In this document: one piece after another, positions 7,730 to 14,506 of the stretch
How the letters are laid out: every line of letters begins with the position of its first letter
Numbering within the stretch: position 1 is the stretch's first letter
DNA from: CAZZIZ01 sp964654535
GTDB lineage: Bacteria > Bacteroidota > Bacteroidia > Chitinophagales > UBA2359
Direction of reading: 5' to 3'
Length of the DNA stretch: 18,710 nt
Assembly (NCBI GenBank): GCA_964654535.1
Contig: CAZZIZ010000051.1
Span: 1 to 18,710 of the forward strand
Position numbers and translations under genes: made by a program
Notes under the pieces: model-generated
The model's database searches: none
What the model was told of the DNA's origin: nothing
Seen by the model: the letters and a program-made list of their open reading frames with translations, nothing else

Positions 7730-8215
7730 ATGCCGCTTATAGAATTAGAAACACGAATTAATGCCCCCATCAATTTAGTATTCGACTTAGCCCGAAGCAT
7801 AGACCTGCACAAAATCTCAACAGTAAAAAGCAAGGAAAAAGCGATTGCAGGAACTACCACTGGCTTAATAAATATCAATGAAACCGTGACTTGGCGCGCC
7901 AAGCATTTCGGCATCTGGCAAGAACTCACTTCCAAAATCACCCAGTTCGATCGACCCAATTTGTTTGTGGACGAGATGCAAAAAGGAATTTTCAAGTCAC
8001 TAAGACACCAACATCTTTTCAAAAAAGAAGGCAAGATTACTTTAATGATTGACCGATTCGACTACATATCCCCGCTTGGAATTTTGGGCTTAATCGCGGA
8101 TCGACTTTTTCTAGAGACTTATATGACCAAGTTTCTTCTTACAAGAAACAAGATGATAAAGGACTTTGCAGAATCAGATAAATGGCGCAAGGTTCCTGGC
8201 TTAAGTAAAAATTAA
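7730..8215 (+). CDS. SRPBCC-family (START-like) ligand-binding protein
   Basis: A 161-residue cytosolic protein beginning MPLIELETRINAPINLVFDLARSIDLHKIST, the typical opening of the SRPBCC/polyketide-cyclase-like fold (first strand, then the APxxxVFD helix). It continues with ETVTWRAKHFGIWQELTSKI, FVDEMQKGIFKSLRHQHLF and FDYISPLGILGLIADRLFLETYM, all characteristic of the Bacteroidota members of this family. These fold into a helix-grip cavity for hydrophobic ligands, but no ligand is known for this branch. The ATG at 7730 is chosen over the in-frame ATG at 7676, because the extra 18 residues (MELKIYWTFLRFYNRLNT) lie in the gap-flanking duplicate and do not belong to the fold. It is followed after 7 bases by the lipoprotein gene, so probably the first gene of a three-gene unit. 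Confidence 0.85.
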   Translation: MPLIELETRINAPINLVFDLARSIDLHKISTVKSKEKAIAGTTTGLININETVTWRAKHFGIWQELTSKITQFDRPNLFVDEMQKGIFKSLRHQHLFKKEGKITLMIDRFDYISPLGILGLIADRLFLETYMTKFLLTRNKMIKDFAESDKWRKVPGLSKN

Positions 8216-8222
8216 ATCCCCA

Positions 8223-9041
8223 ATGAATAAATCTCTACTTTTCCTTTTCCTAATCTCTGTAGCTAGTTGTGGGTCGTCGCAAGAACAAATTGACTCATAT
8301 GCAAACGCTTATCGCATTGATCAAAACGAGTACATAGATAAAAGTGCGAAGGTCATTCACATTTTGGTTGCGCTTTGTGATAATGAGCATCAAGGAATTG
8401 TTCCAGTGCCCAATAAGATTGGAAATGGGCAAGATCCTCATAACAATCTTTATTGGGGTGCCGCTTATGGAGTTAAGACCTTTTTCAAGCGCAGTGCAGA
8501 TTGGGAACTTCTAAAATCCGGGAAGCACAACGATATTGTCTTGGAAAGAGTTGTCTTTAAGCATAAGCAAAAAGATTATTACATGGTAGCAGACGCTTAT
8601 GATGGAAGGTACATCAAGGAAACCACCATCGATTTTCTTGAAAGCACCAGCGGGCAACAAAAAGAAGTCTTAGAAATTGATGGCCGCTCAATCGGCTTAC
8701 GAGGAAACGCGCAACTCATTGCTTACATCGGTCACGATGGTCTTATGGATTTCACCTTAAATAGAAACTTCAACAACTCAGATGGCCAAGAGAGGGACGC
8801 GATAATATTGGCTTGTCATAGTAAAAGCTATTTCACCGAGTACCTAGAGCAAGCCAAGGCCAATCCTGTTTTATGGACGACTGGACTAATGGCACCAGAG
8901 GCATACACCATTCACGATGCATTAAGCGAATACATTGACGGTGGAACAGATGAAGAAATAAGCAAAGCTGGAGCTCGCGCTTATGCTAAATATCAGAAAT
9001 GTGGAGTCAGTGCGGCTAGTAGATTGCTGGTAAACAATTAA
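8223..9041 (+). CDS. Lipoprotein of unknown function, possible caspase-like (clan CD) fold
   Basis: A 272-residue protein with a lipoprotein signal peptide, MNKSLLFLFLISVASC|GSS (lipid-modified Cys 16), so it is probably held in the envelope. I do not recognise a named family. Visible blocks: AKVIHILVALCDNEHQGIV (42-60), a strand followed by Cys-Asp; a Gly/Asn-rich segment NKIGNGQDPHNNLYWGAAYG (64-83); LIAYIGHDGLMDF (165-177); and RDAIILACHSKSYF (191-204). The last two, hydrophobic strand then His-x-Gly (H171) and hydrophobic strand then Ala-Cys (C198), resemble the His/Cys dyad of caspase, CHAT and gingipain-type peptidases. The 27-residue spacing is short for that clan, so this is only a hypothesis. 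It lies 7 bases after the SRPBCC gene and 3 bases before the HD gene. Confidence 0.75.
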   Translation: MNKSLLFLFLISVASCGSSQEQIDSYANAYRIDQNEYIDKSAKVIHILVALCDNEHQGIVPVPNKIGNGQDPHNNLYWGAAYGVKTFFKRSADWELLKSGKHNDIVLERVVFKHKQKDYYMVADAYDGRYIKETTIDFLESTSGQQKEVLEIDGRSIGLRGNAQLIAYIGHDGLMDFTLNRNFNNSDGQERDAIILACHSKSYFTEYLEQAKANPVLWTTGLMAPEAYTIHDALSEYIDGGTDEEISKAGARAYAKYQKCGVSAASRLLVNN

Positions 9042-9044
9042 GCT

Positions 9045-9653
9045 ATGCTAGAAAAGACTTTTACTCAATTGCTCGGAAAATATACTGACGACGATGACTA
9101 TATAAAGGAATGCTGGGTTGAGTTACATTCAAACTACAGCTCATCTTCGAGACACTATCATAACCTAAGCCATATTTCATCTATGCTAAATGAATTGGAA
9201 ACTGTTCGCCATCTGATTAACGATATTGACTGCTTACAATTCGCCATATTCTATCACGACATTATATACAAATCAACCAAGAGCGATAATGAACTTCAAA
9301 GTGCAAGACTTTTCAAAAGAAGGATTTCGAATACAAGCTTTAAAGAAATAGAGAAGTGCATTAAACAAATTGAAGCCACAAAAAATCATTCGAGATCCGA
9401 AGATGAGGATACGAATTTACTATTAGATTTAGACCTCGCGATTCTAGGGTCAGATCCCGATGATTATTTGGTTTATGCCTCGAATATTCGAAAGGAATAC
9501 AGCGTCTTTCCTGACTTTATTTATCGAAGAGGTCGCAAAAAGATAATGAAGGAAATGATAGAGAATGTAGACCTCTTTAAAACTCCACATTTCAAAAACC
9601 TCTACCAAGACAAGGCCATCCAGAACATGAAAAATGAAATAGAACGTTTGTAA
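9045..9653 (+). CDS. HD-domain metal-dependent phosphohydrolase (predicted)
   Basis: A 202-residue cytosolic protein fitting the small predicted HD-superfamily phosphohydrolases (COG4339-like). Metal-binding residues are visible in order: RHYHNLSHI (R36, H39, H43), AIFYHDIIY with the H71-D72 pair, ATKNH (H115) and LLDLDLAILG (D128/D130). Family members are usually about 200 residues and the substrate, probably a nucleotide or another phosphoester, is not established. It begins 3 bases after the lipoprotein stop, so translation is probably coupled to it. Third gene of the 7730-9653 unit. Family confident; substrate unknown. Confidence 0.88.
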   Translation: MLEKTFTQLLGKYTDDDDYIKECWVELHSNYSSSSRHYHNLSHISSMLNELETVRHLINDIDCLQFAIFYHDIIYKSTKSDNELQSARLFKRRISNTSFKEIEKCIKQIEATKNHSRSEDEDTNLLLDLDLAILGSDPDDYLVYASNIRKEYSVFPDFIYRRGRKKIMKEMIENVDLFKTPHFKNLYQDKAIQNMKNEIERL

Positions 9654-9922
9654 TTCTTAAAACATCTCTTTCCATTGTGCAAAACACTATTTCCCGCACC
9701 TATGAGAAACTTTAAGTCAGACCCCCTTTACTTGTTGAATGTCAGCAACTTAGATCCGAACTAATATCTCGGACATAAAGCGCCAGTGTAGTTCTCGAAT
9801 TTCCAAATCATACAGTACTTGTTGTCAACCAAAGTTTGATAAGCTTTGATTGAAAAAACTCAAATAATTCGTTCTTTTAGTGAGTAAACGTATAATGCTA
9901 GGATAATTTTTCAATCATTTCT

Positions 9923-10456
9923 ATGACTAAGTCTCGAGAACTCCCCCTACTCTTTTTAGGCCTTTTTGCCTGGTTACTAATCGGCGCGGGCTTCTGCAGC
10001 TTTACTCTTAATTCTTCTACTGAGCCAAATCAAGAAGATGCTATTTCGGAGAATACTGTAAATGAAAGCAGTACTCTGGTTTCTGTAGATGAAAGCCGCA
10101 TTAATTACGTTAGGGATACTTACCAAAATGAGCCAGCTATTTTGCGCTTTGAAGAAGGTGAGATGATTGTTACTGATAAGGAAGAGCAAATGATGCAGGA
10201 CATCGCATACTATGCGAAGCATAATCCGAATAGTAGCGTTGAGGTATCCGGTCATACCGATAGCTATGGGCGCTACGAGTACAATATGAAACTATCTCAA
10301 GAAAGAGCTGCAAGAGCTGCTGACTTATTGATTAAAGCTGGTGCTCCTGGAACTCAAGTTCATTCCATTGGTTACGGTAAAGATCGTCCTATGTATAAAA
10401 ACGACACGAAGGCCAATCGCATGAAGAACCGTAGAGTGGAAATAGTCCTTAGATAA
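9923..10456 (+). CDS. OmpA-domain protein with N-terminal membrane anchor
   Basis: 177 residues. One hydrophobic segment (about 8-28, LPLLFLGLFAWLLIGAGFC) preceded by K3 and R5 suggests an uncleaved inner-membrane anchor with the rest in the periplasm. A Ser/Asn/Glu-rich linker (29-70) leads to an OmpA C-terminal domain (72-177) with VEVSGHTDSYG (D113), NMKLSQERAARAADLLIKAG, VHSIGYGKDRP and NRMKNRRVEIVLR. This domain binds the diaminopimelate of peptidoglycan through the Asp and the Arg of NRRVEI. There is no beta-barrel, so it resembles MotB/Pal-like wall anchors rather than OmpA porins. Cys25 lacks a proper lipobox. It lies 25 bases before the helix-hairpin-helix gene, probably as the first gene of an operon. 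Confidence 0.9.
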   Translation: MTKSRELPLLFLGLFAWLLIGAGFCSFTLNSSTEPNQEDAISENTVNESSTLVSVDESRINYVRDTYQNEPAILRFEEGEMIVTDKEEQMMQDIAYYAKHNPNSSVEVSGHTDSYGRYEYNMKLSQERAARAADLLIKAGAPGTQVHSIGYGKDRPMYKNDTKANRMKNRRVEIVLR

Positions 10457-10481
10457 TTTAACACGCGTTTAAAAGAATAAT

Positions 10482-11750
10482 ATGAGCTTTTGGTTACCAT
10501 TTATATATGCCTTAGTTGCCTCAGTTGTAGGGGGACTAATTGGCTGGAGACTCAACCAGTCTCAAATGCAAGGCGACAACGCAGCATCGGCTAGAGCCTA
10601 CAATAGCAATAGTGCTATGAGTTTTAGCGGAGCTAAGCCCAAAACAATTGAGAAAATTGTTGAAGTCGTTAAAGAAGTAGAGGTCGTAAAAGAGGTCTTC
10701 GTCGATAAACCTTTTGAAGTAATAAAAGAGGTCGAAGTTGTCGTTGAAAAGCCGGTAGAAGTTGAGGTGATAAAAGAAGTTGAAGTCATAGTTGAAAGAC
10801 CCTTTGAAGTTATACGAGAAGTACCGGTCGAAAAAATAGTACACGTCGCTCCGGGAGATAACGAGGTAATAGAGAAGATCGTAGAGGTAGAGAAGATTGT
10901 TGAGGTTGAAAAAATCGTTGAGGTAGAAAAGATTGTCGAGGTAGAAAAAATCGTAGAAGTAGAAAAAGTAGTAGAGGTAGAAGTTCCAGTTGATGTTATC
11001 AAGGAGCGTATTGTTGAAGTAGACAAAATTGTCGAAGTAGAGAAAATTGTAGAGCGTCCTATTGAAGTGATTAAAGAGGTTATCGTAGAAGTAATCAAAG
11101 AGGTACCTATTGAAATTGTCAAAGAGGTTCCTATGAATACGGCGCGTATAGCCCCAACGCCTCCTCCTGCTGAAAAGAAAGACAAGCCTAACAAAGCTGA
11201 TATAGCAGCTAGACAACAATCTCTTTTTGATTCATCGAAATCGACGAGTAAAAAGGATAAGCTGACGGTTATTGAGGGAATAGGTCCAAAAATCGAGAAG
11301 ATTCTGACGCAAGGAGGTATTTCAACTTTGAAGAAGCTCTCGAGAACCAAAGTGAAAAAACTACGCACTCTTCTTGCACTGGCAGGCTCAAATTACAAGG
11401 CTCATGACCCAGGTACCTGGCCACGACAAGCTCGTATGGCCAATGATGGTAATTGGGATGAGTTATTGAAATGGCAAGAAGAACTCCAAGGAGGAGTTGA
11501 AACCTCAAAGACTGCACAAACCGATGCCAATACCGATGAGTCGATTTACTCTGGCGCTAAAACAGAAGTTATTCGCACCGGATCAAATGGCAAGCCAAGA
11601 GTGACTCGTAAGGATCAAACAGCTAAAGGCAAAACCACTCTTGATACGGCTGCTAGTGCAAAAATGAAATCAGGAGTCTCGGTTAGCGCCTTAGATGAAC
11701 TGAAAAAGAAAATCTACCGATTAAAGCAATCTCAAAAAAAGAAATCTTAG
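10482..11750 (+). CDS. Membrane-anchored VEK-repeat protein with C-terminal helix-hairpin-helix domain
   Basis: 422 residues. Residues 3-22 form one membrane segment (FWLPFIYALVASVVGGLIGW) with no positive charge before it and R23 after it, so the bulk is probably cytoplasmic. Residues 56-217 are a low-complexity Val/Glu/Lys/Ile tract, including six tandem EKIVEV units at 131-166 (the last EKVVEV), ending in a Pro-rich hinge. Residues 260-338 form a helix-hairpin-helix domain: KLTVIEGIGPKIEKILTQGGI, then HDPGTWPRQARMANDGNWDELLKWQEELQGG, the pattern seen in predicted Bacteroidota HhH/flap-endonuclease-like proteins. A basic tail follows. HhH domains of this type bind DNA non-specifically or mediate protein contacts. 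Membrane anchor plus long repeat plus HhH suggests a spacer holding a DNA-binding head off the membrane; this is inference. It lies 9 bases before the rhodanese gene. Confidence 0.85.
   Translation: MSFWLPFIYALVASVVGGLIGWRLNQSQMQGDNAASARAYNSNSAMSFSGAKPKTIEKIVEVVKEVEVVKEVFVDKPFEVIKEVEVVVEKPVEVEVIKEVEVIVERPFEVIREVPVEKIVHVAPGDNEVIEKIVEVEKIVEVEKIVEVEKIVEVEKIVEVEKVVEVEVPVDVIKERIVEVDKIVEVEKIVERPIEVIKEVIVEVIKEVPIEIVKEVPMNTARIAPTPPPAEKKDKPNKADIAARQQSLFDSSKSTSKKDKLTVIEGIGPKIEKILTQGGISTLKKLSRTKVKKLRTLLALAGSNYKAHDPGTWPRQARMANDGNWDELLKWQEELQGGVETSKTAQTDANTDESIYSGAKTEVIRTGSNGKPRVTRKDQTAKGKTTLDTAASAKMKSGVSVSALDELKKKIYRLKQSQKKKS
10872..10979 (+). repeat. Six tandem 18-bp units encoding EKIVEV
   Basis: Six in-frame 18-base units within the VEK-repeat protein (residues 131-166). 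The peptide is the same in five units and EKVVEV in the last. The DNA copies differ mainly at third codon positions (ATC/ATT, GTA/GTT/GTC, GAG/GAA, AAG/AAA). That pattern suggests selection on the peptide after duplication rather than very recent slippage. A more degenerate tract of the same composition continues on both sides, about 10647-11132. Confidence 0.9.
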
Positions 11751-11759
11751 TCCCGAATT

Positions 11760-12182
11760 ATGAATAGTTTTCGTACCATTTTAAGCCTCGCTTTTTGTGC
11801 TTTCTTCTTAGCAGCTTGTGCTGCTGGAGGAACGAAAGAAGCTCCAGTTAATTACTTGCTTTCTCCAGCTGATTTTCAAAAGAAAATGGCAGAGACCCAA
11901 AATGAGATTGTTATCGACTTACGCTCGCATCACGAGTTACATGCGATAGGGCCCATTGCTGGTGCTCGTCAGTTAGATTTTAATGGTGGTGTATTTGAAA
12001 AAGTACAAGCGAATTTTCCTAAAGAAGGAAACACATACATGCTTTACTGCAATTCCGGAAACCGAAGCGCTAAGGCGATGGAAATGATGAAAGCTTCTGG
12101 CGTAGAAAATGTTTACGATTTGGATGGCGGAATTCAAGCGTGGAGAGCAGCTGGTTTGCCGGTTCAAGCGCATAGTCATTAG
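11760..12182 (+). CDS. Rhodanese-like lipoprotein
   Basis: 140 residues. Signal peptide with lipobox FFLAAC|AAG (Cys 20), then a single rhodanese domain (about 31-135): NEIVIDLRSHHEL (48-60), GPIAGARQLDF (64-73), the active-site loop YCNSGNRSAKA with catalytic Cys 97 in the usual C-x4-R spacing, and VYDLDGGIQAWRAAGLPV (118-135). It would sit in the envelope and carry sulfur as a persulfide on Cys 97, or act in redox exchange; acceptor unknown. It starts 9 bases after the VEK-repeat gene and closes the three-gene unit. Single-domain envelope rhodaneses are common in Bacteroidota; the pairing with OmpA and HhH proteins is less usual. Confidence 0.92.
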   Translation: MNSFRTILSLAFCAFFLAACAAGGTKEAPVNYLLSPADFQKKMAETQNEIVIDLRSHHELHAIGPIAGARQLDFNGGVFEKVQANFPKEGNTYMLYCNSGNRSAKAMEMMKASGVENVYDLDGGIQAWRAAGLPVQAHSH

Positions 12183-12243
12183 GACTATGTAGAATTTTTT
12201 ACCAATAAAGAAAAAACACGGACACCATAAGAGTAGTATGTAG

Positions 12244-12262
12244 CATCTATATTTTATAGATG
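12244..12262 (+). terminator. Hairpin after the OmpA/HhH/rhodanese unit
   Basis: CATCTATA (12244-12251) and TATAGATG (12255-12262) form a perfect 8-bp stem with a 3-base loop. It lies 62 bases after the rhodanese stop and 18 bases before the next start. No run of T follows directly, so termination is uncertain. It may instead affect the leader of the next gene. Confidence 0.3.
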
Positions 12263-12280
12263 TCGCTTTAAACAACTTTT

Positions 12281-12928
12281 ATGAGAGCCTTTGTCCTATT
12301 CCTAGTCTTGGTTTTAGCTAGCAAATGCTCCGTTTCAAACCGAGACGGCTCAAATCAAAATGAAATGAGCACCGAATTAATGGTAGATGAATCAAATCTA
12401 GACTACATACAACTAATCGGTGATCAAGAGACCAAACTTTCCGAGACTTCTTGGACAAAAGGTTTCGTTATCGATGCATATCGAATATTACGATTTTTTG
12501 AAGAGCAAATCTGCAATATGGAAAGAACCAATTCAGGTAATTCGGAAAATTGCTATTTAAATTTTTATACTAATGGGGCTAAAACCGAAATCATAGACTA
12601 TAGCGCTCAAATCAAATTGTATGAGTCGATAGATAGTAAAACTCTGGAAATCATATGGGGAACAAATTCTTCAATTAGATCAAAACCTCAAGCCTTGTCG
12701 GGCGTAAACTTGTTTGGTCCCTATTCCAACTATCTGAAAACTGTTGGAAACGAAAATAGCTTAGTGGTTGATTATTACTCTAGCATTTTTCGGAGTAGTA
12801 CACGTAGCTCATACATATTGGATAGCAAAGCAAACTATAACGACTTCGATTTTTCAAATGTATATGTTCGCTTGGTTATAGCCATTCACTTCATTACTGA
12901 AAACGAAAAAGTCAATCGAAACTTCTAA
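12281..12928 (+). CDS. Exported protein of unknown function
   Basis: 215 residues, no family recognised. The N-terminus MRAFVLFLVLVLASKCSVSN is a signal peptide. The Cys at 16 is preceded by Lys, which does not fit a lipobox well, so cleavage by signal peptidase I or a non-canonical lipoprotein are both possible. The mature part is polar, rich in Ser, Asn, Tyr and Ile, with predicted strand-like stretches (CYLNFYTNGAKTEIIDYSAQIKLYES, given here only as a 79-115 region guide; LEIIWGTNSS; YVRLVIAIHFITE near the end). It is convergent with dinB, 35 bases from that gene's end. Confidence 0.6.
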   Translation: MRAFVLFLVLVLASKCSVSNRDGSNQNEMSTELMVDESNLDYIQLIGDQETKLSETSWTKGFVIDAYRILRFFEEQICNMERTNSGNSENCYLNFYTNGAKTEIIDYSAQIKLYESIDSKTLEIIWGTNSSIRSKPQALSGVNLFGPYSNYLKTVGNENSLVVDYYSSIFRSSTRSSYILDSKANYNDFDFSNVYVRLVIAIHFITENEKVNRNF

Positions 12929-12963
12929 ACCAGGCTCAGAATTACAATTGCTGATTATCTCCC

Positions 12964-14175
12964 CTACTGCCTCCGATGCGCCAGCAGCGGCGGTGGCTCA
13001 CCATTAAACGGATTAGACCGACCTATAGACCGCGCGTTCATACCGGAGGCGCGTATCACCGAACGCGAACCGTGTTTGCCCCGCAGCAGGTCCATTGCCT
13101 TGTACAAGCGAATATGCTCTTCGCTATCTTCAAACAGATTGATTTGATAACCACCACTAACTAAGTGGCTAAAACGCACGCCCACTAGTCGAATGAGCAA
13201 TCGCTTTTGATACAGTTTCTCGAAAAGCGACAAGACCACTGGCAATATCTGATGATCTGCGCAGGAGTAAGGAATGCGTTTTTGAACGGTATGGGTATTG
13301 AAATCTGAATAGCGCACTTTTACGGCAATGCAAGCAGTAAGCTTATCGCCACTGCGCAAACCAAAGGCCAGGTTTTCGGCCATCGCAATCAAAATGCCCT
13401 TGAGTTTTTTTACGTCGGTGGTATCGCGCTCAAAGGTTCGCTCCGTAGAAATAGACTTGCGCTCGGTGTAAGGAACAACCGGCGACTTGTCGATACCATT
13501 GGCCTTGTTCCAAATACTAATGCCGTGCTTACCAAAAACGCGCTCCATTAGTTCGGAAGACATTTCCTGAACGGTCTTTATTTTTTTCACGCCCAGGCCA
13601 CGTAGCGTTTTGTAAGTCTTGTTACCCACCATCGGAATCTTCTTTACCGACAAAGGAGCAAGGAAAGGTTTTTCATTTCCCTGGTCTATTCTTATTTGGT
13701 TGTCGGGTTTGGCTTCGCCAGTAGCGATTTTGGAAACCGTTTTACTGCTCGACATTCCAAAACTAATAGGCAGGCCACTTTCTTTAACTATGGTTTGCCG
13801 CAGTTCACTGGCCAACTTGTAAGAGCCGAAGAAGCGATCTGTGCCGCTCAAGTCTATGTAGAACTCGTCGATAGAACTCTTCTCAAACAAGGGCACCTTC
13901 TCCCGTATAATTTCGGTAACTATTTTGGAGTACTTGGTGTATGTACCGCTATTGCCACGAATAACCACCGCTTCCGGGCAAAGCTGCCGCGCCATACGCA
14001 TAGGCATAGCCGAGTGTATACCGAAGGCTCGTGCTTCGTAGCTACAGGAGGCCACCACACCTCGATCGCTGGTTCCGCCAATAAGAATGGGCTTACCCTC
14101 CAGACGACTATCCAGCAGGCGCTCGCAAGACACAAAAAATGTGTCGAGGTCCATATGTACAATGCTACGATCCAT
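12964..14175 (-). CDS. dinB: DNA polymerase IV (Y-family translesion polymerase)
   Basis: 403 residues, slightly longer than E. coli Pol IV (351) but in the range of Bacteroidota members. Palm motif VHMDLDTFFVSCERL gives metal-binding D9 and the steric-gate pair F13-F14. The second motif SSIDEFYIDLSG holds D103-E104. ASCSYEARAFGIHSAMPM (42-59) is the fingers block and GMSSSKTVSKIATGEAKP the thumb entry. A helix-hairpin-helix (KKIPMVGNKTYKTLRGLGV) precedes the little-finger domain. The C-terminus NPFNGEPPPLLAHRRQ has no clear clamp-binding motif. It copies past DNA lesions with low fidelity in the cytoplasm. It lies 49 bases downstream of the 47-residue membrane peptide on the same strand, so it may be cotranscribed with it. 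Confidence 0.96.
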   Translation of the reverse strand: MDRSIVHMDLDTFFVSCERLLDSRLEGKPILIGGTSDRGVVASCSYEARAFGIHSAMPMRMARQLCPEAVVIRGNSGTYTKYSKIVTEIIREKVPLFEKSSIDEFYIDLSGTDRFFGSYKLASELRQTIVKESGLPISFGMSSSKTVSKIATGEAKPDNQIRIDQGNEKPFLAPLSVKKIPMVGNKTYKTLRGLGVKKIKTVQEMSSELMERVFGKHGISIWNKANGIDKSPVVPYTERKSISTERTFERDTTDVKKLKGILIAMAENLAFGLRSGDKLTACIAVKVRYSDFNTHTVQKRIPYSCADHQILPVVLSLFEKLYQKRLLIRLVGVRFSHLVSGGYQINLFEDSEEHIRLYKAMDLLRGKHGSRSVIRASGMNARSIGRSNPFNGEPPPLLAHRRQ

Positions 14176-14224
14176 TGAGATTGATACCTAGATTAGATAT
14201 GACTCTTGATCTAGAAACAAGAAA

Positions 14225-14368
14225 CTACAGCAAGTCTTGCAACTGATCCTGTGTCTGCTCGCCCAATTGCTCATTGATAAAAGCATTTACGTCTTCGGCG
14301 TAACACCACCAGAGTGCTGCGGCAAAAGACAACCAAAAAATAATTTTTATCACAAGTCCTAATAACAT
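14225..14368 (-). CDS. Small single-pass membrane protein (47 aa)
   Basis: Begins ATG at 14368: MLLGLVIKIIFWLSFAAALW (1-20), then WCYAEDVNAFINEQLGEQTQ and DQLQDLL, stop TAG at 14225-14227. A hydrophobic helix (about 1-22) is followed by an acidic, Gln-rich tail, suggesting a single-pass inner-membrane peptide. It lies 49 bases upstream of dinB on the same strand, downstream of two strong inverted repeats. I do not recognise the family. It is supported by a clean amphipathic design and an otherwise empty 330-base gap; no Shine-Dalgarno is visible. Confidence 0.5.
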   Translation of the reverse strand: MLLGLVIKIIFWLSFAAALWWCYAEDVNAFINEQLGEQTQDQLQDLL

Positions 14369-14409
14369 AATTCAGGGTTTAAAATTTTAAAAAATATGGC
14401 TCTGGCCAG

Positions 14410-14437
14410 TCATCAGCGTCCCAAGAGACGCTGATGA
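14410..14437. repeat. 11-bp perfect inverted repeat
   Basis: TCATCAGCGTC (14410-14420) pairs with GACGCTGATGA (14427-14437) around a 6-base loop. On the minus strand it lies between the DUF559-like gene and the 47-residue membrane gene. No T-run follows directly on either strand; on the minus strand a T-rich stretch begins about 13 bases later. It could be a terminator, attenuator or processing site. Confidence 0.5.
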
Positions 14438-14453
14438 GGCAAAAGCTTCCCAT

Positions 14454-14477
14454 CTTATTGGTCCCCCAACCAATAAG
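14454..14477. repeat. 9-bp perfect inverted repeat
   Basis: CTTATTGGT (14454-14462) pairs with ACCAATAAG (14469-14477) with loop CCCCCA. It lies 30 bases after the stop of the minus-strand DUF559-like gene (14507) and 17 bases before the first inverted repeat in minus-strand reading. Two strong hairpins in series suggest a terminator pair or a structured intercistronic region. Confidence 0.5.
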
Positions 14478-14506
14478 CCAATAAAAAAGTATAAATCAAT
14501 AATTCG

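Noticed and set aside
10536..11368. Two long antisense frames (227 and 256 codons) opposite the VEK-repeat gene
   Set aside because: Composition is pure repeat shadow (Ser/Thr/Ile-rich or Phe/Tyr/Asp-rich) caused by the codon pattern of the plus-strand repeat; no start context or domain.
13696..14178. 160-codon plus-strand frame antisense to dinB
   Set aside because: Fully overlaps a confident DNA polymerase IV gene and shows no family features.
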